Source: Entamoeba invadens IP1 (taxonomy: Eukaryota; Evosea; Mastigamoebida; Endamoebidae). From it: a stretch of 53,186 nt of DNA. Of this stretch, positions 10,468 through 19,259 are shown piece by piece; within the stretch, counting starts at the first letter, position 1; the number at the start of each line of letters is the position of its first letter. The stretch spans positions 269,650-322,835 of the forward strand of contig NW_004440286.1 of the NCBI RefSeq assembly GCF_000330505.1. The letters run 5' to 3'. The position numbers and the translations under genes are program-made. The notes under the pieces were generated by a model. It was not told the DNA's origin, did not search any database, and was given only the letters and a program-made list of their open reading frames with translations.

Positions 10468-11681
10468 ATGATGAATGAAAATCTCGACAAACAGATAATC
10501 CGGTTAACTTCTGAAAAGCGCCAACTTTATTCACTTCTTGAGGAAACGCAAAAAAAACTTGATGTTTCTCAAAATGAAAGATTTGCGGAACGAGAGAAAA
10601 TGAACGCCTTATATATATCACAACAAGTTAGTTTTTTATTTAATAAATAAACTTAAAAAACAGTGCTTTTATTATACCACTTCAAAAAACTAAATTCAAG
10701 GAATTATTCACAAAAATGAAAGAGAATGAGATTGACGGAATGAAAAAGATTGAGAAATTAACTCAGCACATAGCAACCCTTCAAAACAAATATATTTTCA
10801 ACAGTCTGAAGGAAGCACAACCATCAACAAAACTATTCAAAACTATATTGGAACTTGTTCCCACAGAGAGTCAGACTATTGTGAAAGACCTTTTAGATGA
10901 AATGAAAAAACGGATCGAAGACCCCCTGATAGTTTTAATCCAAAAATTACAAGAGAAAAACCACGCGAAGGGAGAGGCCGACTCAGACTTATTGGAGGAA
11001 GCTGAAAAAACAGTGGAAGAGTTCAAAAAGGAGGCTATTGAGTGTATGAACACCAGCATTGAAATGATTCAACAGAAGGATAAGCAGATTGACTTGTGTA
11101 TGAGTGAGATACGTTCGATTCGGGATGCGGCAAATGGCAATTATGAGATCCTTAAATTTGCAGATCTCTGTTCTCAAAATCTCAATCTCATCGCAACGGT
11201 CGATAAATTGAAAGGCGAGATTCACGAGTTGACGGAACGAATAGCTTGTATACTTGAAACTCAGAAAGCAATTGACAGTGAAAAACAAATAGACACCAAT
11301 GAGAAAACTCAAAACAATGATCAATCTGCAGAACGATGTCATTTTTTGGAAAGAAAGATCGAAACTATGGAAAGACAACTTACGAAGGAGAGACACGAAC
11401 ATAAAAAACAAATTGGTGAAATGACAAAAGAACTCAATAAACTGCCAGAAGAACTTAAAAAGGAAAATTCCGAATTGAGATTTCAAAATGAAAGGTTGCG
11501 AGCGATGAAAATTGACGAGTGCCAGAAAGAAGAGGAACTTAGGGTGAGGGAATTTATGCGAAAAAATGACCAGGACAAGCAACACATGTCAGGTGAGAAC
11601 CTACAAAAGTGCTTTATATGTGGGAGCTTGGACCACGCTGCGAAGGACTGTTATTATAAAAAAGCGGTAGAAACAAAATGA
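10468..11681 (+). CDS. coiled-coil protein with a single CCHC zinc knuckle (two exons)
   Basis: Proposed join of exon 1 10468-10626 and exon 2 10701-11681, giving 379 residues. The frame in exon 1 is open upstream but the first ATG is at 10468. The 74-bp intron begins GTTAGT, not the GTTTGT seen elsewhere here, and ends CAAG, so the exact junction is less certain. An alternative is a separate gene starting at ATG 10716. The protein is nearly all Lys/Glu-rich coiled coil, broken by a short less charged segment near the middle. It ends in one zinc knuckle, CFICGSLDHAAKDC, which fits Cys-x2-Cys-x4-His-x4-Cys. Such knuckles bind single-stranded RNA or DNA. A role as an RNA-binding or cytoskeletal scaffold is inferred; I recognise no orthologue. 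Confidence 0.65.
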
Positions 11682-12399
11682 TTGTTGTTTGAGAAATTAA
11701 GTTGTTAGTGTTACTACATTTTTCACATAGTTCAATCCCTTAATTGATCCTTCAAAATTTATTTGATGTAACAAGTACATAACATTTGCGATCACAACAA
11801 GAATTGAAAAGAAAAATATTGGTTGTAGTGGTAAAAGTTTAGTTCTTGACGATTTTTAATACTCTCATCGAAATATAGTTAATTATAGTTATTTATAGTA
11901 TATATGTAACTTTATTGGTATAATTTTAGTTCTTTTAGTACATTTTTTCCCGCTTTTTAGATATCAAATGAGTGCAAATGGAAAATAGAAAGAAGTTTGT
12001 TTTTTTTGTCAATTTTATTAAACAAAACCAAAAACAAAAAATTGCGCCATTTTTTTTGATAATAAATTGATAAAACAACAAAACAATAAATAAATAATAA
12101 TATAATAATAACAAATAAAATAATTCCCACTGAAATGGTATTAAAAATACAACGGAAAAATCTTGCCCCTCGCATAATAGCGTTCTTAAAATAGTTTTCA
12201 ATTAATAAACATTTTTTGGTTTGCTGATTTTGTTTTTACCAAAACAATCAGAAGTGATTGACTTTTTGCTCCAAAGAATTTAAAAACTATACTCAATACT
12301 AACACAATAGTATATTTCTAGTACATTGAGGACCAAGACGAGGAGTTGAGAGAGTTTTATACAAGAAACTAATAACTGCAAAATTAGAGGTGTTATTTG
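11682..12399. other. intergenic DNA with an orphan exon-like segment
   Basis: AT-rich apart from the coding-like patch at 12322-12372, described separately. The minus-strand ORFs at 11935-12201 are Phe/Leu/Tyr low-complexity and not credible. Confidence 0.5.
12322..12372 (+). other. orphan terminal-exon-like segment (16 codons plus stop)
   Basis: After a good 3' splice context (TATATTTCTAG) an open frame reads YIEDQDEELREFYTRN and stops at TAA 12370-12372. Its composition is plainly coding-like against the AT-rich surroundings. It could be a last exon of the upstream CCHC gene: a phase-0 join at GCG|GTAGAA near 11658 would fit but uses a weak donor. It could also be a remnant. Ownership unknown. 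Confidence 0.3.
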
Positions 12400-13917
12400 A
12401 TGGGGTTTTGTGTTATTGAGCATTCATTACAAGGGGATCCATCGACGAAACTTGAGCAGTTGTACTCCATATATTCTGAATTTAATTCGTTACTGGACAA
12501 ATATCCGCAATACACGAAAGAGACTTGTTTTCTGCATTTGCCGAAGTATCGAATTATACCGGGGTGGAGTGAAACACTAACGAATTATGTGAATGACGGG
12601 GACACGCTTCGAGTTGATCTCTTCCCGATTGCCCCAGAAGTAGTTCAGAAATTCCATTCACAATACTCGACAACGGAATTACCGGAGAACTTGAATCACA
12701 TTGTAGGCGAACTGAAATTGAAGAAGAAAGAAAATGAAAAGAAAGTCTTGCCGAGCATTTCTATCACAACAAACATGACCTCCCCACGAGGAAAAGTTCA
12801 TCACTTCTCCGATATAGTGTTGGGGAGGCAATTCAACATCTCCATCGCGCGTGTCCCTTCGTGTAGTTATACTTCAAAGTTGCCGCACTTGATCACCATC
12901 AAAACGCCGGTCCTCAAAAAGGATATCCCAGCGCTCTGGTTTCGCTCGTCTATCAAAACGTCTGTGAGTAAAATCGAAGACGTGCAGCCGTTTACTTTGT
13001 TGTATTTCCATGACTGTAATGAGGACTTGGGAATGATCTCTTCCTCATTAGAAGTCTTAAGTCAAACACTTCAGTGTAATATCTTAGCCATTGAATACCC
13101 GTCTTACGGGATTTATGAGTATGAATATTCAGACGAGTTGATGGAGACCAACTTGAAGTTGGCGTACAGTTATTTAGTGGGGATTTTAAATAAGAGGCCT
13201 GAGAGGATCTTAGTCTTAGGAAAGGGTGTAGGAGCTGCAGTGGCTCTTTTAGTGAGTTCAAAGAAAGATAAGAAGGTCAAGAAAGTCCCATGTGCGGGAG
13301 TCATCTTAGTGTCACCTAAAATGGACCCGGCGTCCTTTGGGAAAGGCATCTTTGAGAACACTAAGACTCTCAAAAAGGTCAAAGTCCCGACTTTCATCGT
13401 CTATGGGGAAAAGTACCGGTTCGCTCAAGCTATGAAGAAACTCCAAGTCCTTCTGCCAGCAGTCCAAAGCGTCGTGGGACTCCCGGAAGTCGGGGAAGAC
13501 TTGGAAGGAATCGCGTTTGATGAATATATGGAAATTCTCATGAAATTTGTGTCTGCCGTCTTCCCGGAATTCATCGGCGTCATGACGGGAAGAGCACTCG
13601 AACAATTGAAACCAATGAAATATATCGAAAATCCTCTGGACGTCATTAATAAAACGTTGGAACGGTTTGGACTCGAGAAATACAGAGACCAATTCATTTG
13701 CTTTGGGTTCATGGGAGTCCAAGACTTGATTTTGATGACAGACGAAGATATCTCGATGATGGGAATCAACGAGGAAGACGCTCTCAAAGTCAACAAAATG
13801 ATCGAAAGCCTCAAAGTCGAGATTTCGGAAAAAAGAGGAAGACACGGGTCTGAAGGATTCGGCCCCGTTGTTAACTCAACTCCCGAAATTTTGCCGTGTA
13901 AAACGCCGAGATTTTAA
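12400..13917 (+). CDS. alpha/beta-hydrolase-fold protein with C-terminal SAM domain, catalytic residues lost
   Basis: A 505-residue intronless protein; ATG 12400 is the first methionine in frame. Residues about 160-400 follow the ABHD17/FAM108-like fold: FTLLYFHDCNEDLG, NILAIEYPSYGIYEYEYS and LVLGKGVGAAVALL. The nucleophile elbow, normally Gly-x-Ser-x-Gly, reads GKGVG, so Gly276 replaces Ser. The acid position (normally Gly-Thr-Glu-Asp) reads GEKY, and the usual Gly-His near the end reads GED. All three triad residues therefore appear lost. Residues about 410-475 are a SAM domain (FGLEKYRDQFICFGFMGVQD and LMTDEDISMMGINEEDALKV). SAM domains oligomerise or dock partners, so this is best read as a non-enzymatic scaffold. 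The N-terminal 120 residues are unassigned. Confidence 0.8.
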   Translation: MGFCVIEHSLQGDPSTKLEQLYSIYSEFNSLLDKYPQYTKETCFLHLPKYRIIPGWSETLTNYVNDGDTLRVDLFPIAPEVVQKFHSQYSTTELPENLNHIVGELKLKKKENEKKVLPSISITTNMTSPRGKVHHFSDIVLGRQFNISIARVPSCSYTSKLPHLITIKTPVLKKDIPALWFRSSIKTSVSKIEDVQPFTLLYFHDCNEDLGMISSSLEVLSQTLQCNILAIEYPSYGIYEYEYSDELMETNLKLAYSYLVGILNKRPERILVLGKGVGAAVALLVSSKKDKKVKKVPCAGVILVSPKMDPASFGKGIFENTKTLKKVKVPTFIVYGEKYRFAQAMKKLQVLLPAVQSVVGLPEVGEDLEGIAFDEYMEILMKFVSAVFPEFIGVMTGRALEQLKPMKYIENPLDVINKTLERFGLEKYRDQFICFGFMGVQDLILMTDEDISMMGINEEDALKVNKMIESLKVEISEKRGRHGSEGFGPVVNSTPEILPCKTPRF

Positions 13918-14362
13918 TTGTTGTGTTTATTATTAATTACTTAATGGTTTTGATTATTAATTACTATTATAATATTATTAGATACTATTACTGTTACTAT
14001 ATTCATTTATTCATATCTACTATATTAATAGTATATATAAATATATATATTATTAATATATATAATAATTCATATATACTATACTATATTATATTATTTT
14101 ATATTATATTATATTATTTTATTTTATAATTATTATTATAAATTTATTATTCTTATTATTAATATAATTTAAAAAACTAGTACTATATTATATTAAACTA
14201 TTACTACTTTATATTTATAGATACTATTACTACAATTATTAATGGTAATTAATAGTATAAGTTGAAGAAACTATACAGGTACCATATGTATAGTATTTTC
14301 TAAACTAATAGAAAAGAGTAGAGAAGTATAATGGTACAATGAACTTTAAAAGGTTATATAAT
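13918..14362. other. very AT-rich intergenic DNA
   Basis: Runs of TATATA and TTATTA sequence between the SAM protein and the HDAC. The ORF at 13923-14129 is Tyr/Ile low-complexity and rejected. The right end carries the HDAC promoter elements. Confidence 0.6.
14338..14352 (+). promoter_or_regulatory. candidate GAAC and TATA-like element of the HDAC gene
   Basis: AATGAACT at 14338-14345 matches the GAAC core-promoter element described for Entamoeba histolytica and runs directly into TTTAAAAGG. The HDAC ATG follows 18 bp later at 14363, consistent with the short 5' leaders of the genus. Match by eye only. Confidence 0.4.
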
Positions 14363-16162
14363 ATGACGAGAGTGTTCTACTTCTATGACCACAACGTTGG
14401 AGAGTTTGACTACGGGTTTGGACATCCGATGAAACCCCTTCGAAATAAGTTGGTGCACCATTTGATCATGTCATATGGTGTCTATCAAAGACTGAACATC
14501 TACGTTTGTTGATCAATAAAGGAGTACAATGTCCTCTTATTCACTTGAAGTTGTTTTGATGTGTATAAACTCATTGATAGAAACCTTGGAGAGCTACAAA
14601 TGAACAACTCGAGATGTTCCATTCAAAGGAATATATCGAGTTTCTTCAGAGAGTCACCCCAAGTAAGGCACTGTTGCCTTACTTCAGAAGATCGTTGGAA
14701 GAATTCAACTTCACTGTCGATGACTGCCCCGTCTTTGATGGTTTGTTTTACTCTCTTATTCTATACACTTTATTATACTTTTACTATTTGTTTTCTACTC
14801 AATTTTGTAGTATTTTATAATTACTAACTTAGATACTTCATTTAATTAAAGTTAAATAGTAAATTTTCTATTAGTTATTACTAATAATTAAGAGTAAAGT
14901 GATAGTACATTTATTAATAAAGTATAGTATAATTGAGTCATGAATAGGCCTGTACCCGTTTGTCCAAACGGTAGTTGGGAGCACGATTGGGTGTGCGATG
15001 AAAATCAACGAGCGTGCTGCGGATGTATGCATCAATTGGTCAGGTGGGCTTCATCATGCGAAGAAGTCGCAAGCGTCTGGGTTTTGTTACATCAATGACA
15101 TAGTCTGTGGGATAATGGAACTGTTAAAAGTGCATTCTCGTGTGTTGTACATTGATATCGACCATCATCATGGTGATGGTGTTGAAGAAGCGTTCAAAGC
15201 GACGAATCGAGTGATGACGATCTCTCTTCACAAATATGGAGACAATTATTTTCCAGGGACGGGTGATGTCGATGAGGTTGGGGTAGAAGAGGGGAAGAAT
15301 TATTCCATCAATGTCCCATTAAAGGATGGGATCAATGATGAAAGTTATCATAAATTATATATGCCTATCATAGATCGTGCTATGGAAGTCTTTCAACCGG
15401 GTGCCGTCGTTATGCAATGTGGGGCTGATTCTTTGAATGGTGATCGGCTCGGCTTCTTTAATCTAAGTATACAAGGACACTGCGCCTGTATGACTCATGT
15501 CAAGAAATTCGGTGTCCCTATGATCCTTGTGGGCGGGGGTGGGTATACTGTTAGTAACACCGCAAGGTGCTGGTGCTATGAGACAGCCGCAGCTTGTGAC
15601 TTGAGTATCCCCGATCGTTTGTTTCTCTTCTTTTTCCTTTTTATTTCACTGTATTATATATTTTAATATTTTAATAATATAATTCTAATACGCTACAATA
15701 CAATACTGTAGTATTAGAAATAGTAAAGGTTAGTATAAATTATAATACAGTAAATTATACCATGGAAGTGACTCAGTAGAGATCCCAATCAACGACTATC
15801 TCGAATACTACGTGCCAGACATGCGAATCACGATACCCACAAGCGCACAAATGAAGAATTGTAACTCGCGTAATTATTGTGAAGACATACTTGGGAAGGT
15901 GTTGAGTGTACTTGATGAGGTTGGTAACTCGAATTTGCCGATCATGCAGTTTGTGAACCCCCCACGACGTGATGAACACACCGTGGATATGGAAATAGAC
16001 GAGGACGCAGAAACATATCAAGACGCTTGTGAGGGATTCAAAAGAGACATCCCAATGAATATGGATAACGAGGATGTGGTTAAGTTCTTCACAGAGCCGT
16101 TACCAATATACCCAAAGTCAAAGCTCTTCTGCACAGAAAGCGACTTGAAAACTATGGAATGA
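14363..16162 (+). CDS. class I histone deacetylase (four exons)
   Basis: Spliced CDS of 450 residues: 14363-14503, 14581-14740, 14948-15616, 15780-16162. All three introns start GTTTGT and end TAG, and phases agree at every join. Exon 1 encodes the N-terminus ([20 protein letters not shown]). Exon 2 encodes [14 protein letters not shown] and the CPVFDG motif. Exon 3 holds the catalytic core: [24 protein letters not shown] (metal-binding Asp and His), QCGADSL and GGGGYT. Exon 4 begins [10 protein letters not shown], completing the class I signature, and ends in an acidic tail of about 80 residues. The enzyme removes acetyl groups from histone lysines via Zn2+ as an Rpd3-type co-repressor subunit. 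For exon 4, TAG at 15777-15779 was preferred over CAG three bases earlier because it restores the family spacing after Ile-Pro-Asp. Confidence 0.93.
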
Positions 16163-16785
16163 AACCACCTATGTAATTGACTGTTCTACTTGTTCAATTT
16201 AATGTACTATATTATATAGTTTGTAGTAATATAAATTATCATGTACTATATTTTATAATAAATATGTTATTATTTATAAAAATTGGTTCATAGTATTATT
16301 TTTTAGTTTAACTAATAAATATTTACTATAACTAATTACTAATTAACAAATTAAAAAAATCTATTGATGGTAATTACCATACAATTTTTGATTGTTATTT
16401 GTTTTTGAAGTAAATAATGGAAAAGGGTATATGTTGTGCAGATTAAGAATGTTTTCTATTCTTTTTCGGGAAAAAGAAAGACTAAATACAGATAGTAGAA
16501 ATTTGGGTGTCAAGAATAAATTGGGTGTCAGATTGATTTTGAGTTATTTAATGGTTTTTTATATTTTTTTTTGTGAGGGGAAAAAATAAAAAAAAAACGA
16601 AACCCATTTTTTTACATTAACTAATCCCTAATTTATTTGACACCCAATTTATTCCTGACACCTTATTTTTCTACTATCTGTACAGCATTCAGTCGATATG
16701 AAGCGAAAGACAGTGGTTCAATATTACAACAGTGAAAATAGAATAAAAACAATGAAAAATGAAAGTAACACAGACCAAATATAAA
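16163..16785. other. intergenic DNA containing a MITE
   Basis: Between the HDAC and a convergent minus-strand gene. The central part is the 192-bp MITE at 16489-16680; the rest is AT-rich. The ORF at 16392-16589 lies mostly inside the MITE and is not a gene. Confidence 0.7.
16489..16680 (+). mobile_element. 192-bp TA-flanked MITE, copy 1
   Basis: Begins CAGATAGTAGAAA and ends TTTCTACTATCTG, flanked by TA at 16487-16488 and 16681-16682, as in Tc1/mariner-type insertions. Each terminal inverted repeat spans about 45 bp and contains GGTGTCA twice around AATAAATTG. The centre is A/T-rich with no ORF, so it is non-autonomous. A second copy of identical length lies inverted at 51726-51917. Confidence 0.85.
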
Positions 16786-17184
16786 TTAGTGGTTAGCGAT
16801 AGAAAGGATCCATCCGCCAAGTGGGGGGATACCGAAAAACACGCCAGACTTCGCCTTGATGAAGGCAAGGACGGCAAGAGCGACAACGACGAGGATCGCG
16901 ACTGAGAAAGCAATCCAGAACATCACGACGAAGAAGAGCCCAGCCCAGTAGAAGCACAAGAAGAAGACTGCAATTACAAAGAAAATGGAGTTGATAATTG
17001 TCGACTGGAGAGCAACGGCACGGACGTACACGTTCTGCTTCTCGAGGAGAAATATGACTAAGCCACCCACCCAACCAAATAAAGTTGCGAGAAGTGACAG
17101 AACAGGGACGGAACAGTTCAGCGTCGTTGTTTCGTACGACACTGCGGAATCGGTTTGACTGTAATCGTTGAAAGGGTCAGACAT
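16786..17184 (-). CDS. small multi-pass membrane protein (DUF4870/Tic20-like), paralogue A
   Basis: A 132-residue protein from the only ATG in frame (17184). The open frame runs further upstream to 17250 but without ATG. It has a polar N-terminus (MSDPFNDYSQTDSAVSYETT), then hydrophobic segments at about 28-46, 60-80, 83-105 and a weaker C-terminal one. Between the first two lies EKQNVYVRAVALQS, resembling the conserved loop of DUF4870-type membrane proteins, where a charged pair precedes a Val-Arg-x-x-Ala-x-Gln helix. The function of that family is not established. Its paralogue lies head-to-head at 17815-18240 and shares the loop and helix pattern almost residue for residue. Confidence 0.8.
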   Translation of the reverse strand: MSDPFNDYSQTDSAVSYETTTLNCSVPVLSLLATLFGWVGGLVIFLLEKQNVYVRAVALQSTIINSIFFVIAVFFLCFYWAGLFFVVMFWIAFSVAILVVVALAVLAFIKAKSGVFFGIPPLGGWILSIANH

Positions 17185-17814
17185 CGTCTTTAATTTGATT
17201 TTAACAGTTTTTTCAGTTCCCAAATGTTCGTTTGTTCCACCAAAAGCCAAAATGACAAGTAAAGATGGCGAGACTAATTATTATATTTATAAGTAAAGTT
17301 TAATAAGTTTTAATATATATAATATATTAAAACTAATAAGTATAACAAATTTTACACGAATTGAATGAAAATATACGCTTTATAGGTGTATTTTTTGAAA
17401 AACATATCTGTCATATTGTGAAGAATAAACTACAATTATAATTATTTTTATTAATGTATATAGTTACAACAAATTAAGAAAGGTTTTTCAATTGTCATAT
17501 AAACTTTGACTTAATTTTATAAACAATCGGGATTTAAAATATTATAATTTAAGTTTAATATTTTATAATTTCTCAACTTTGTTCCATAGTGGAAACAATT
17601 TAACTATCATTAAATGAAGTTGCAATATTTTTTTTAACCAAAAAATAAAAAAAAATCTTACTGTGAAATAAAAATGAGTGAGTGAATTTACTGTAAAAAC
17701 CAAACTAATTATTATGACAAAAGTTAAATAAAAAACACTCAAAAATTGAATAAAAATAACTTTGGTTTTAAGATAAAAAAACAACGCATCAAATACAAGA
17801 ATCTTGAGATTGAC
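17185..17814. other. shared upstream region of two divergent paralogues
   Basis: AT-rich. The sequence just upstream of both start codons is recognisably similar (GGAAC, then an ATTTGGG core, then ACTGA or ACAGA), so 5' leader or promoter sequence may have been duplicated along with the coding region. Confidence 0.5.
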
Positions 17815-18240
17815 ATGGTTGGAACGAAAAGATATTTGGGTACAGATTTTGGAACAGAACGTAGAATGACCGACCCATTCACGGACTACGACAACCACGA
17901 CCCTTTCAAAGTATCTACAATAGACTGTAGCGTCCGAGTTCTTTCACTGCTTGCCACAATGTTTGGATGGATAGGAGGAATTGTTGTTTTTCTCATCGAA
18001 AAACAAAACGTCTATGTACGGGCAGTGGCCGTTCAATCTGCAATAGTGAACTCCATCATGTTTGCTGCTGTTGTTTTCTTTGGGTGCTTTTATTGGATTG
18101 GAGTCTTCTTTGTAATCATGTTTTGGATCACTCTGGTTCTCCACATCATCATCATTGCACTCCAGATGCTTGTCGCCTCTGTCAATGCAAACTCGGGAAA
18201 TTTCTTTGGTCCCAACATGTTTTTAGCATTAGCAAGTTGA
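17815..18240 (+). CDS. small multi-pass membrane protein (DUF4870/Tic20-like), paralogue B
   Basis: 141 residues from ATG 17815; a second in-frame ATG at 17866 (MTDPFTDYDN) aligns with the start of paralogue A and may be the real start, giving 124 residues. The body matches paralogue A closely: LSLLATMFGWIGG, the EKQNVYVRAVAVQSAIVNSI loop and helix, then two hydrophobic segments (FFGCFYWIGVFFVIMFWI) and a short C-terminus. It is a predicted four-helix membrane protein of unknown function. The divergent arrangement suggests an inverted duplication and possible shared regulation. Confidence 0.78.
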   Translation: MVGTKRYLGTDFGTERRMTDPFTDYDNHDPFKVSTIDCSVRVLSLLATMFGWIGGIVVFLIEKQNVYVRAVAVQSAIVNSIMFAAVVFFGCFYWIGVFFVIMFWITLVLHIIIIALQMLVASVNANSGNFFGPNMFLALAS

Positions 18241-19248
18241 TCTTTGCGGTCTTCTGTTGTGTCAATGTATTCAATAAACAAGATTTTAATAGTTATAAAT
18301 ACTCTTTATAGTTTATCAATAGTTTTAGAACTATTAGTTAATACGAAAAGTCTATAACAATTTCATGTTTCATTTTTAGCACATTTGTTGTTAAAAACAC
18401 CATTTTATACAATTGTTCAATACATCGCACTTGTAGTCCAAATTCCTTTGAATAAGTCCTTTCGAAGACGACATAAAAGGTCATTCCGAAAGTCCAATTG
18501 TTCTGAACAAAACAACAACACTTTCACAATAAACCAAATGGACTTTTGTTTTCAATGTTTTGAGTTTATTTGATGTTTTTTTTCATATTCGTTAATTTGT
18601 CAAAAAAGTTGAAAAAATATTCCAAAACTTGAAAAAATCTTTTCTTTTAGTCTTGTCGAACAGACACACATCATATTTCCCGTTTTTTTCCTATTTTAAG
18701 GGGTTCTATTCTATTTGTGAATCTAATAGTTTTTTATTTCCATTTTATCGTTTTTTGTTTGTCATTTTGAATATTCTTTGATATACTATTTTCAATAATA
18801 AAATTTGCTATAATATAGTTCTTTTCGAGTGAGTCAGAGAGAACAGTAGGCAAGTACATTCACCGAAATCTCAGACACTGCTGACTTAGGCTCTTAGGAC
18901 TTTGTCCCTCCCTCGTTTCGCAAAAACAATCACACTCTTTCATTTTTTTGACTCTAATCACTTAAAAGTGCATTCTTTCCATTTTCCTAATCTTCGTTTT
19001 TTTTTGAAAGATAATAATAAAAAATAACTTTAAATATAAATATAAATATAATTATATTTTATTACTTTTATAAAATTAAGTGTTTTCTAAAAAAAATAAA
19101 ATAAATTTAGAAAAAAACACACTTTTGGGATAATAAAATCAACTTCTCACTTTTCTAAAAAAGACATTTACGTGGCAGAAACAGACATCGTTCGGAATGG
19201 CAGCACATTTAAAGCGAAAAAAAAGGAGACTGTCTTCACTAAACACCT
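18241..19248. other. intergenic DNA with a GC-richer patch and an upstream ORF
   Basis: No supported protein gene; the 18385-18573 frame has no ATG start. A GC-richer patch at 18831-18935 might be a structured RNA. A 20-codon upstream ORF overlaps the next start codon. Confidence 0.5.
18831..18935. other. GC-richer intergenic patch, possible structured RNA
   Basis: Against about 80% A+T surroundings this stretch is near balanced composition and has no ORF. AGTCAG near its start can pair with CTGACT about 50 nt later, stacked on a CAGT/ACTG pairing across a small bulge. No known snRNA, snoRNA or SRP signature was recognised. Confidence 0.25.
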
Positions 19249-19259
19249 ATGGAAAATAA
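19197..19259 (+). promoter_or_regulatory. upstream ORF overlapping the SPT start codon
   Basis: ATG 19197 opens a 20-codon basic peptide (MAAHLKRKKRRLSSLNTYGK) in another frame. It ends in TAA 11 bp inside the SPT coding region, so it overlaps the SPT ATG at 19249. If it lies in the mRNA it would reduce translation of the main frame. Whether transcription starts upstream of 19197 is unknown. Confidence 0.3.

Noticed and set aside
10989..11585. 198-residue minus-strand frame
   Set aside because: Antisense of the coiled-coil gene; Phe/Leu-rich complement of Lys/Glu codons.
13312..13845. 177-residue minus-strand frame
   Set aside because: Antisense of the hydrolase-SAM gene, which has clear domain similarity on the plus strand.
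13923..14129. 68-residue Tyr/Ile-rich frame
   Set aside because: Pure TA/ATT low-complexity sequence.
15617..15666. Hydrophobic C-terminal tail of the HDAC third exon
   Set aside because: It is intron sequence after GTTTGT; the next exon continues with the class I HDAC signature.
18385..18573. 62-residue frame in the gap before the SPT
   Set aside because: Lacks ATG at its start, basic low-complexity composition, no family similarity.
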